Part shown: positions 32,485 through 44,300 of the stretch, in pieces
Layout: each line of letters starts with the position of its first letter
Position numbering within the stretch: position 1 is the first letter of the stretch
NCBI GenBank assembly: GCA_020796225.1
Contig: CM036765.1
Span: 4,110,228-4,174,227 of the forward strand
Length of the DNA stretch: 64,000 nucleotides
From: Arion vulgaris
Lineage: Eukaryota > Mollusca > Gastropoda > Stylommatophora > Arionidae
Direction of reading: 5' to 3'
The notes under the pieces: generated by a model
The model's database searches: none
What the model was told of the DNA's origin: nothing
Seen by the model: only the letters and a program-made list of their open reading frames with translations
Made by a program: the position numbers and the translations under genes

Positions 32485-32815
32485 ATACTGATCCATCCAT
32501 TTAGATCACATCATCCTCATTACAGTTTTAGTCGCAGCCTTTCTATACACCGTCTTTGTCGAATTGATTGATGGTCATTCTTAACGCATTGAGAGATTCT
32601 TTCTGAACAGAGGAGTTTCAGGGTTATGAATCCCAGTTGTTGACCAGATTGAGAGAGATAGGTGTCGATATTGGTACAGCCTGAAAAGAGTGGCATACCA
32701 AATATGCAAAGAGATTGATTAATTAACATCAAACTGGCGTGTTAGCCCGCTGGATTTGTTGAGGCGGAGATTGGAACACCTATGGATGTGCTCATATAAT
32801 TGTTTCGCTCGTGTG
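32485..32815. other. No gene recognised
   Basis: No feature beyond weak similarity near 32745-32810 to LINE untranslated sequence. Confidence 0.45.
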
Positions 32816-33060
32816 ATGCTGGAGCTCGCAAGAGAAACAAAGAATAGTACTCCTGCGACCTACAAGGCGTATCGAAAGAGGCGACATGTAGGACCTAGGA
32901 AGCTACCCTAGTAAATAAAAAGCATTGCAGAAATCGAATGTGCTGGTCTACTTGTAGGCGCATAACTGGCACAAAGTACAATCGCTCTTATGCTCAGATC
33001 AGATACGAATCACACAGAGTGGTTAACAAGTGGTCGATATGGAGCATTCGAAGAAGATAT
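32815..33060 (+). mobile_element. SINE S1
   Basis: GAGAAACAAAGAATAGTACT, GTAGGCGCATAACTGGCACA, GCATTCGAAGAAGATATAAC blocks. Confidence 0.85.
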
Positions 33061-33249
33061 AACTGTTTGATGGTAGAAAAAGTGAATAAACTAATATTAC
33101 ATTGAAACAAGGTCAATATCAATAATTTGGAAAAGATTCTGCTGTTTATCACATCTTTCATTATTTTAATGAGAGTACAGAGTAATGGCATTAATCCATG
33201 ACATGCTAACAAAACACATTACATTAACATATGACTTATATTACACAAT

Positions 33250-33480
33250 ATTAAGTCACACTCAAGACAGATCAGCTTGACTCACACTTCATTGACACGG
33301 TTCTTCGGCCTGCGAGGCAGGTAGAACTGCACAGATGGAACATAAACATCAGACTAGTAAGACAGTTAAACGCTCCACAAGTGCAAGTATTCCTTGCCCA
33401 CATTGCAAAAGAACATTTCAGGCACGCTTCGGGCTCACTAGTCATCTACACACTCACAGACAAACATAATGCAACTACAT
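33250..33480 (+). mobile_element. LINE ORF end with C2H2 zinc finger
   Basis: Reads STSASIPCPHCKRTFQARFG then LTSHLHTHRQT, a single C2H2 finger at the C terminus of a LINE ORF2. A similar finger is at 47040-47255. Confidence 0.72.
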
Positions 33481-33619
33481 TCTCTTGGATGAAAAATGGT
33501 GGTCATCATCACCCGTGATTAACAAGCATCATAAGTCACACTAGAACAATGTATGACTGGGCAATATATTAGACATGTACCAGTATTCAATCACCTACAG
33601 TGATATTAGACTGGGTTCG

Positions 33620-34140
33620 TTAACCTGTGTCTTCTACTGACATAATATTGATCATCATTGCACTGCCATGTGTCTTCTTCATCACCCTTAAAATCCCAAG
33701 TGCACAGGTCTTCAACAAACTTCTTCCAGCTCTTCTTCTCTTCTGCCATCCCTTCCAATTCTTTCCATGTTTTACCTATCCTTTTAATATCAGTCTCCAG
33801 CTCTCGTCTGTGAGTATGTCTTGGCCTTCCCCATCTGCTCTTTCCCTGCGGGTTCCAAAACAGTACTTGTCTTACTATGTTTCCAGTCTGTCTTCTCAAT
33901 GTGTGTTCTATCCATCACCAGCGTCTCTTCTTTAGCTCTTTATCCACTGGTATCTGCTTAGTTCTTTCTATGTGTTTCTCGTTCGTAATCTTATCATACC
34001 ATCTCAGTCCTTCTTTTCGACGTAACTATCCATTTATGAAGGTCTTTAGTTTTCTGGTGGTTTCTTTTGTTGTCCTCCATGTTTCTGAGCCATAGAACAG
34101 CACTGACTTCACATTTGATTGATGAAAGACTCTCAGCTTT
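33620..34140 (-). mobile_element. LINE 3' tail
   Basis: Minus strand: RRQTGNIVRQVLFWNPQGKS, RWGRPRHTHRRELETDIKRI, GKTWKELEGMAEEKKSWKKF, VEDLCTWDFKG. Confidence 0.8.
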
Positions 34141-34189
34141 GTGAGTAATCATGTGTGCTCCGATATTATTATATTATTTTCCTGTCTTA

Positions 34190-34565
34190 CCACTATACGT
34201 TACTTAAAGCCTACAAGCAATTTCTCTTTATACCTGAGCAATTCTTTCAATACAATAAAATATGGAACTGCAAGTTATATAGTATTAAAACTAAATTACA
34301 AATTTTCAATTCAAATGTTGTATCAGTTCTAACATATGCTAGTGAGAGTTGGAAAATGACTAAAGATATAGAAAACAAAGTGAATGCATTTGAAAATAGA
34401 TGTCTGCGAAAAATAATGAACATTAAATGGAACGAATTCAGAAGTGATGAAATCAGATAAATGTCTGGTCAACCATTAGTGACAACTGTTATAAGAAAGA
34501 GAAGACAGAGATATGTTGGACACACTTTGAGAAGAAATGATCAAAGAATATCAAATCATATTTGG
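34190..34565 (+). mobile_element. LINE 3' tail
   Basis: Plus strand: SVLTYASESWKMTKDIENKV, NAFENRCLRKIMNIKWNEFR, then RQRYVGHTLRRNDQRI after damage. Confidence 0.75.
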
Positions 34566-34572
34566 CTAAATA

Positions 34573-34682
34573 TTAACTCCCAGTGAACTAAACTCCACAC
34601 TGTGGCTTCATGTTTTAAAATGTATGAATTAAATAATGACTTGTAAAAAACGTGACTTTTTCCCTTGTCCACATACAGTTAA
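34573..34682. mobile_element. MITE, TTAACTC family, 110 bp
   Basis: TTAACTCCCAGTGAAC at the left and CTTGTCCACATACAGTTAA at the right; internal TGTGGCTT and ACTTGTAAAAAACGTGAC shared with 50588-50730. Confidence 0.75.
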
Positions 34683-34870
34683 TTTTAAAATGTTTTCCCT
34701 TGTCCACATACAGTTAATTTTAAATGTTTTCCTGTCCTACAGTTAATTTTAAAATGTTTTCCCTTGTCCACATACAGTTAATTTTAAAATGTTTTCCCTT
34801 GTCCACATACAGTTAATTTTAAAATGTAACTTTTCCTTGTCCACATACAGTTAATTTTAAATGTAACTTT
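34683..34870. repeat. Tandem repeat, ~35-bp unit, 5 to 6 copies, from the MITE end
   Basis: CCTTGTCCACATACAGTTAA followed by TTTTAAAATGTTTTC. Each unit carries the right terminus of the adjacent MITE. Confidence 0.9.
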
Positions 34871-35060
34871 TCTTATACTTTTCCCCAAGATAAAAAGATA
34901 AATTGACATAGTAAACAAAATGAATTATTGACAAAAAAACACAAACATAATCATTTATATATCCTTTGATACACAGACAAATAGTATTTTTTTGGTTCAT
35001 CTGATTTCCTGACAAACATTACTAAAACAAATCAGTTGTTATGACTACCTCCCATTTCTG

Positions 35061-35076
35061 TTTATTTGTGTTTATT
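35061..35076 (-). promoter_or_regulatory. Probable HAL polyadenylation signals
   Basis: Two AATAAA hexamers on the minus strand (35071-35076 and 35061-35066), 65-80 nt past the HAL stop codon, in the right place for transcript 3' end formation. Confidence 0.6.
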
Positions 35077-35140
35077 AACAGATTATGAATACAGCAAAAT
35101 GATGTTACCATGATGTTTTCAAGACTGTTGTATGCGCTTT

Positions 35141-35308
35141 CTAACGGGTGTTGGAACCAGAGGCAGTACAACCAACTCTGCGACGTTTAGAAGCTGAGCC
35201 ATTTGGTGGAGAGATCTCGCTCATGGAGGTAGTAGGGGAGAATACTCGTGTCTCTATATGTTGGACCGAGTAATAATGGTCTAACATCGGTTTTATTTTG
35301 AACCAAAT
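35141..35308 (-). CDS. HAL: HAL terminal exon
   Basis: Acceptor TATGTTTCAG. Encodes [20 protein letters not shown] and a variable tail with a basic KRRR patch, ending at a TAG whose last base is 35141. The tail's length resembles vertebrate HAL; its sequence is not conserved. Confidence 0.92.
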   Translation of the reverse strand: MWFKIKPMLDHYYSVQHIETRVFSPTTSMSEISPPNGSASKRRRVGCTASGSNTR

Positions 35309-38300
35309 CTGAAACATAAAAGAAAGTTGATTATTGATCATCATCATCCAGTAGCTTGGCGGATATATGTGGTTACGCGGTTAACTTACGCTCCAAAGGA
35401 CGGGGGTTCGAATTCGGACCATACAGTTCTGTTCATGTGTGTAGTTTTTCCCAGAGATCAATAGAATTGCTGTCGGAGCTATGGAGTACGTGCTTTGTGT
35501 AATACTCACGATAGGTGGCGTGTAACTAATGCAGGGACTGAGCAATGTGAAAAAACCAGGTGATTCTTGAAGTGTGCAGGTTTGCCAGAGGGAATGCCAG
35601 ACAAATCTACCGGCTGTTTTACTTTTTTTCCCAACACATTCCACTGTCCATCAGTGACTGTCGGATGTTGTTCTAGCACACATTGTATCGCCACGGTGGT
35701 GTAGATCCTTGTCTCTTTACCTCTCACATTCTGCGTATATGTTTGAACCATCGCAGTTGTGGTTGTTCTACTTGGGTTTGTGGGACCTAGGATTTAAGAC
35801 CGTTACGTATTGCCTTGTTACGAACTTTATCCAGTACAAGGTGCGGAGGCAATAGATGGAATCACTACAAGCGTCAACAATTTGCAGAATTACACTTATC
35901 TTCTTTCCAGAGCACATGGGTGTCGTTGGCAATGAGAGAGCAGGTAGCTCTGCCACACTATCATGGGGTCAGCCAATGGATAGAGCTGATATTATAAACG
36001 CTCTCATAGAGTGGCCGCAAAGAGGATTTTCATTCAACTAATCCACATCAACTGATAGTTTACAAGAGCTGGGATTGAAGTTTGTAGTGGCCAGAAAAGA
36101 ACAGCACAACTGGTATCTCTCTCTCTCTCGGTCGTTCTTTTTCGGCCATTTTGATCATTCTTATTGTGATATATAAACAGCCTTTGCCAAGAACGTATTT
36201 TTACATCACATCGTTTAGCGCCATTTGGACCGCTGGTGCTTAACCTTCTGTGACATGTCCGGTTTCAGCCAGCTTTTACTGGGTTTGCTGTCTGTTAGCC
36301 TTTAACTGTCCCCAGCCTACCTGCAAGGCAGCAGGTTGCTATTTTCTTTCAGGGTAGCGACCCTTAGACGACCTACCCTCCCGGGTTGTTGAGCGTCATC
36401 TACCCAGGTTACCGGTCTTTATTTTGACTATTGGTTTGCCTACCGTCCAGTTTTGTGTACGGTTTACTCCGCTAGCCTTTAATTGTCCCAAATCAAACTA
36501 CAAGGCAATAGTAGTTCCCTGCGAGCGGAAATGTTCACTGGATTCAAGCCTCTGCTGGGCTGTCCAGTTTTTCTGCACATTTGGGTGGCACGCTCACCCC
36601 TACGCCTGCCACGCCCCCTCGTCGCTCCGCCATCCACGCCTTGCACGTCTCTCCAGTGGTGGGACCACTCGTGCATCGTTCGCATGCGTGTTAGTTCTGC
36701 CCCGGTGCCTGCCCATCGTGTCTATTAGTTCTCACCGTGCACAATTCCCCATGCCTCTAGACTGTCCGGACATGGGGCTCAACTCGGGCCCCCACCTCAG
36801 GGCTCCGAGTTTCGTCCTATGTGGGCCCACGTGCAACTCATCTGGGGCCCAAGTTTTGCTCCACGCAGGCCCACGTCTCCACTGTGGATGCACCTCTCAT
36901 CCCTTTATGTCCATCCGTTCAGCTTTTCCCATCGGCAGGGAGAGACGTACATTAATAGTCACTCTAGGTTTCCGCTCGTCTGTGTTGCCAGTGGATCTCA
37001 TCCAACGTGATTTCGTCTGCATCGTTACCTACGCCGGAGTAGCTCTCCCTCGATCCCTACCCGCTTAGCCAGACAGAAACCAATGTCTGTTACCAGGGAC
37101 ACCACGTGGAGGTGGGGTAGGATCTTGATTAGTGCCAGCTCACTAATCCTGACGCGGCGTTGACCCTATGCGCCTGTGACCCAACAACTGGTATATGAGA
37201 AGGCTCAGCAATCAAAATCGAACTGGTACGGTTAGTCGCTGGACGCTGTTGGAGATATTGCGAAGGTGATCGGAGCACTTATGGACTTGTCCGGAGTGCA
37301 ATGAATATATTTGAAACAACTGAAAGTTACAAGGAATGTGGTTAGATGTTATATTATCTCAGTTCGTTAAAGAAGAACTTACCTTCTCTTCTTGAAGCAG
37401 CTTGGTCACAGCCAGGATGTCAGGTGACATGTAACGATCCGTATCCCAGGGCCTGCAAGTAAGCACATCAAATGTAACTAACTTTAGAATAGTTGAAAGG
37501 TTTGGAAGATAGTGTAGAGGTATTGTTAAATTTTGTGTTCTTATATCCAAGTAAGTACTAACTTGCATTGTTTTCCTAGAAAAATAAATGGAGCATACAA
37601 TCCAGAGCATGACAACATAAATACATTAAACAGAAAAGCGCAGACCACAGTCTTTAGACTTGAAACGGGACACGGCTGTCTCAGAGCACACTTCCATAGA
37701 ATGGGTCTCAATGACTCGGCTGTCTGCACCAAATCAGTCTGCAAAGCACATCTTGCAAGACTGCCCTAGCCTAAAAGCTTGAGAATGAAAACCTGGTCAA
37801 CAAGAACAACCCTTCAGAACAAACTTTAAGGGACCGGTGAAGACCTCAAGCGCACCGCCCTATTTAAGACAAATGCCGGAGGAGTTATATAGCAGAAGTT
37901 GATCGCAGAATAAGAAGCAGACTGTTACATCATTTCAGGGGCTACTAGTATCCAAAGCAGACTGGGTAAGACACGACTTGCATTCCTGACCCTTCATACG
38001 GTCTGGAAATCAGCCTAATAAGCAAGAGTTATATATACCGCAGCTGTGGGCTATCAACTTTACTATACAGATCAGAATACTGCAGAATGACAGAACAAAA
38101 TATGTCCAAACTTTCTACCTTTCATACAAGTTGTCTGTGAAAGATCTTATGTGTGTTCTGACCAAGAATTTTTAACACGGTGTCAGCAGGAAAATATGAA
38201 TGCCATCACCCAAAAGAGACACTGGTTATGGATCGGCCATGTCATACGCATGGAGGCTAACATCATGAAAACTGCACTGAGTTGGATACAGGAAGGTAAA

Positions 38301-41300
38301 ATCTAGAATATCCAAAACCACATGGAGGAGAATAGTGAAGAGGAACTGAAATAAAGAGTCACAGCCGGAACCCAATACAGAGGATGTACAGGAGCATTGA
38401 AGAATGATGTAGTTTTGTTGCTTCCCTAAGCATAAAGGCAGCACGGTAATGCAGAGGGCTAGAGGTGTAAACCTTGACCAAAAATCCAGAGGGAGGGACC
38501 CTAAGGCAGTTGATGGTTAAGTGTGTATTTCTTGCCATCTTCTGGTATCTCCTGCAAACCCTGCTTGATTCCAAACGTATAGACTTTGTCTTTCCTTTGG
38601 ATGAAACAGTAGGGTAGAGAGGGGGTTTGTGCAAAATGGGCAAGGCACATTCTCCATATCAGCTGCCCAGGCTAGGCACAAGAGAGAAAAGTGAAAACTC
38701 AGAAGTTGTCACAGTACAACACTTGCCAATAGACCGTCTGTAAAGACGAAAAAGGCCATATATAAGCACAAAGGACGTACAGTATAGAGAAAAAAGACTT
38801 AGTAAGTACATGTAATGTAGTTAACCTTAGAATAGTTCATCATTTGGAAAGATTGTGTAGAGATTTCATCTCTTTCTTCCATGATAGTTACAGTTTGGTT
38901 GCTGGATCACTAGTGTAGCAAATCTTTCTTCCATGATAGTTACAGTATGGTTGTTGGATCACTAGTCTAGCAAATCTTTCTTCCATGATAGCTACAGTAT
39001 GGTTGTTGGATCACTAGTCTAGCAAATCTTTCTAACATGATAGCTTCTTCTTCTAACCAGGGCTGCGAGTTTTCACTCTTGGGCAGCCAATGCCAGTTTG
39101 TAGAATCTGCATGTGTTCTGTAATTGTGGAAGACTAGTGTAAAGGGTATTATGAACAGATGGGTGTGGTGGGAGGAGTTCTTGTCTAGCTTTATGTAGTC
39201 CAGGACATTCAAGCAAGATATGCTGTACTGTCTCACATGAGTGACTGCACTTTCTACAGTGTGGTAGGTGTGTGGGATTTATTCTGTGTAGGTGGTAATT
39301 CAGTCCAACATGTCCTGTTCTTAACTGAAAGATAGTGCTTTGATCTTTTCGTTGTGGCAGATTTATATTGTCCTTGGGGTTTGGTCTATTCATCTCTGCA
39401 TACATGTCTCGACCAGTCGTCCCCATAGCCCATTGGTTCAGCCAATCTTCTCTGGAGTTGTTTTTCAGAATCTGTTTTATACTTTGTATGCTAACAGGTT
39501 TGTCTATTTGTGGTTTTGATGATCCCTGTTTGGCCAGATGATCTGCCTTGTCATTTCCTGGGATATTTGTGTGCCCAGGAATCCACTGTAGAATGACATT
39601 AATATCAAAGGAGGAAATCAGATTGTGGATGACTAATGCCAATGACTGGATCTCGCTTGACTGATTCTGCTGTTCTTCTAAAGCTTGTAGTGTGGACTGT
39701 GAGTCAGTGAATACTATCATGTCTTGGACAATATTCTCTCCAAGTTCAAACTGCTGGTGGACTAGTTCTACAGCGGTCTTTATGGCTATAATCTCTGCCT
39801 CATAGTTGGAACATATATTACCACAAGGAGCACAGTAACTATAGGTAGTTCCATCTGGATATTTCAGGTATATGCCGAAGCCAGCGTAAGTAGTGGCTTT
39901 GAAAGCTGAACCATCAGTGTAGGCATGGATAGAGGAAGTTGGATAACTGTCTATTGTCTCCAGTGCACAGGTTTTTAAGATTGGTGCAAGTGTTGCTTTG
40001 TTTATAGTTTTGTCAAGGAGGTATTTCTGGATTACTGGTTGTTTTATGTTTAGCCATGGTGGTGGGCCGTGGCATCTTGTGATCGGTTCTCTGTCAGTTG
40101 GGAGATGGTAGTGTTCTTCGAGATTTTTCCCAACTTCCAGCAATGATTTTTGCTGGATTCTTTGATTGGATTTCCACCTGTCAATAGTTTGTCTGTTGGG
40201 ATGGTTTTTTCTATTCTTTTATATCGCTCGACTGCTTCTATTAGTGCCCTTCGTCTCCTAATATCTAGTGGTTCGATGTTGGCGTCGATTTCACAAGCAG
40301 CAGTTGGGGTCGTTCTCATTCCCCACATATAAACCTGAGACCCTGATTCTGCACTCTGTCCAGGGATGTTGTGATGTGCTCACTTGCTATAGCTTGGAGA
40401 GGAAGGCAGTTGTCCATTGTAGATCTTACATAGCCAAGATATAGTTGCCTAAGGGTGCTCTTGTCTGCACTCCAGGTGGTGCTAGCAAGTCTTTTAACCA
40501 TGTTGAGTCTTTTAGATGCTTTTTCTTTTATGTTCTTAATGTGTTCTGTCATCCTCAGTTGTTTGTCTAACTTGACTCCCAGGTAAGTCGGGTTTTCCTC
40601 TTTTTCAGCAGTGCTCCATTCATTGTAAGCCGAAAGGTTCTTTGAGTTGTTTTGGGGCTGCGGGAGAATGTAGTATACACAGTTTTCTGTTCATTGACTT
40701 TAAGCTTCCATAGGTTGCAATATGTTGAGATTATGGCAAGGGTTTCTATTAAGTTTAGACCGAGTTAGTACAGGGTATTTCTCGCTTGTCCATATTACAA
40801 GGTCATCAGCAAAAATGGCTTTCTGTGTGTTTAGAAGGGATGGGAGGTCATTGATGAAGATGAGCAAAAGGGTGCAGCTAAGGGCAGAGCCCTGTGGGAG
40901 GCCTTCCTCTAGTGTTCTCTTGGAGGACATTGTTCCACTAAAAGATGTTCCAATGGTCCTGTTTTGGAGAAAAGCTTGTATCCATTGTAACATCTTTCCA
41001 TGGATCCCCATATTGAGCATCTTCATCAAGAGGCCCTTCCTCCAGACTCTGTCATATGCTTGCTGTAAATCGATAAAAACCGCGGTTGTGTGCTTTTCAT
41101 TCTGGAATCCATCAATTGTATTCTGCACAAGTTTGAAGAGTTGGTCTTCTGTTCTGCAGCCCCTTCTAAACCCTGCCTAACATGATAGCTACAGAATGGT
41201 TGTTGGATTACAAGTGTAGCAAAGCTTTCTTCCATGCTAGTTACAGTATGGTTGTTGGATCACTAGTCTAGCAAAGCTTTCTTCCATGATAGCTACAGTA

Positions 41301-44300
41301 TGGTTGTTGGATCACTAGTGTAGCAAATCTTTCTTCCATGATAGTTACAGTATGGTTGTTGGATCACTAGTCTAGCAAAGCTTTCTTCCATGATATCTAC
41401 AGTATGGTTGTTGGATCACTAGTCTAGCAAATCTTTCTTCCATGATAGTTACAGTATGGTTGTTGGATCACTAGTCTAGCAAATCTAACATGATAGTTAC
41501 AGTATGGTTGTTGGATCACTAGTGTAGCAAATCTTTCTAACATGATAGTTACAGTATGGTTGTTGGATCACTAGTGTAGCAAATCTTTCTAACATGATAG
41601 TTACAGTATGGTTGTTGGATCACTAGTCTAGCAAATCTAACATGATAGAATGATTGAATGAAACTGATAAGAAAACAAAGATCAGAATTCTAAGAGCATG
41701 CATATTCCCAGTGGCAACGTATGGGTGTGAAACATGGACATTTAACAAGACAGTGGAAAAACATTTATGTGCTTTTGAATATAAATGTTACAGAAGAGTC
41801 CTTCGTATATCTTGGACAGAGAATAGAACAAATAGATCTATGCAGAAAGAACTCAAAATCAAAGAAAACTGACTGATGCTACAAATAAGAAGGAGAAAAT
41901 TAAATTATTTTGGACATAAAAGGGTTAGAGAAGACCATCATGGAAGGAGGCATACAGGCAAGGAGGAGAAGAGGAAGACAACGGAGAAGATGGATTTTTT
42001 TTCTTTTTCGATCCAGAAGCACTCGAGCTTTCAACTCTTCGTCTCGGTGCCATGGACATCGTAACCTTTCGGTTCTGTGCCAAGAACACCGTAAATCTGG
42101 GAACCTGTGGCTATTTCTGCCAGCCCGCGGAATTGAACCCGCATTCACAGAGGACTTGTCACCCGCAGTCCAACGCGCTACGAACACGCTGGGTACGCGG
42201 GCGAGAAGATGGATTCAGGATGTAACTGATGGTTTGAACATGACCGCTGCAGAGGCAGGACATCTGGCGTATGAGATAAATTCCAAAGGACTGTTGGGGT
42301 GGCAAAATTCTGCTCAGGAGAAGCTATTTGATGATTGTTGAGATTGTAAATTATGGCATGAAGATGATATAGATAAATTCTAGCATAGACCACTCATTCC
42401 TTACTTGACAACCTCCCTAACAAGCTTGTAGACTTCTTCCAGAGGTGCAGTTGTCTTCAGAGGCCGAAGAAATTCCATTTTAATATTGCTCAGCTGCCGC
42501 AGCTCTATAGCAATGACTGAAATTAAACATTTGCAGAAATTTAATGTTTAAATTTGACATTTAAAAATCTACAGTCCGGTCTTGGTCAAACTAAACAGTT
42601 TTTTTTATATTTGCCGTCTAGTCTTGATTGATCTAGACAATTTTATATGTCTAGCTGTGCATGAGTTTTGAGTTGAAATTGTTATCAGATATATTGTTTA
42701 GAATAAGATTATGTCGAAGCGTGTGTGCTTGATTCCTATTACTTATGATTTGTTCTTGCAATATTCGAAATGCTATTGCCGTTTGTCTTTATTTAATAAT
42801 TTCACAAAGCACTGTTTGAATTCATAGGTGATCATTCTTCCCCAGCAGATATCGAGGTGTATGCGTGCTGACGGTTCCCGTGACTCACTTGAGAATAAGG
42901 AGTTTTAAGAACCCACAGGTATGCACCGGAGTCAATGAATAAGATCAATAAATAAAGAGAAAACAAGTATTAAGAGCTTCAGGAAATAACAAATGTCCAA
43001 ACACAGGATTTGAACCACAAACTCTTATTTCTTACGGCACCCATTACCAGCCATACATACGAACGTTTTTAAGAACACAGCTAGCTAGCTCTCGAAAAAA
43101 AATGAACTTCACTAAGTCGTGTCTTTTATAAACAGCGTCGAGTATAGAACACAGAATAATCAGGTCAGATTCGATAAAACAGTGTTTGCACAAACACATG
43201 CAATAAACTTTTTGTTCTTGTATATAGTTGAACAACTACTTATTTCGAAAGTTTGGTGCCTACTCCTAACTATGTAACATCTTTATCTATCGAGAAGCTA
43301 AGACTCAATCAATCTACCACACACGAACATAATCTCTGCGTGTTCAAATCTGCTGTAGGCGGCTGCCAAGTTGACTTGTTTCATTTGGGAGCGTTTAACC
43401 AGAGCCAATTATAAACTTATGGGCCTTCGGACTCAGGTAAGAATTATGGGAAATCAGACCCCAACTACACCACGTGATCTCGCATTCCAATATTGGTGTA
43501 TATAGACGAATTCATTTTAAAATCAACACAGATTACCAAATCGAAGTTATATTATGCAACAAGTTAAGTTTAGCAATAAGGAATATCAATATTATGAATA
43601 TTTTTCACCAATACATAACTATAGACTAACAGAATTGAGTAAAATTGCAAAAAAGCTTTCAGTGTTCTATCAAACATCTATATTTTCCGGCCCCCTTTTC
43701 TGATCTAGGTCAGGGAACCTCCAGTCAGTTGTCTGGCCTAGTTAACTAAAGTTGGCTGTGGTTTAACACAAATTAAACGCTCCTAAACGTCTTCTCAAAC
43801 TCTAAAAATAGGATAGGTCATGGCCTATGTTCCTACTATTTAAACATGTCAGTTCGAGATCACTGAACATATTTATTCACTAAACATACTTATACTTCGT
43901 GAGTGAATCAACTTGGAGTCAAAGTGAAAATTATTTAGTTGAATACGTTTCAGTTTTGAATATCTTGATTCCATGATAACAGTCAGCGGAGAATAGAAAG
44001 ATCAAAGTGATGATTGATATAGCTGGAACACAACACAGAGGACGGCCAAGAATAGAGAAGAATGGTGTACATTTGTTGCTGCACTAAGCGCCAGGGGCGT
44101 CGCAGGCTAGACAGAGAAAGGGTATAGTTTTAATAAAAACACAATAACGGACAAACAGATTTGTGGAAATAAAAAGGTCTTTACGAGAAAAATATACTCT
44201 CTCTCGCGATCACCGCCCAGACCGATGTACCAGATCTCCCCATAAATTCTGTTCGTGTGGAAATCTGATTCATGCAGCCTTAGCATTGGTGTGTTTACGT

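Noticed and set aside
33250..33480. Host C2H2 zinc-finger gene
   Set aside because: A single finger at the end of a decayed LINE-type ORF, repeated at 47040; no other exons.
36424..37068. 214-residue open frame
   Set aside because: Lies in the GC-rich AB repeat; other copies do not keep the frame and no domain is visible.
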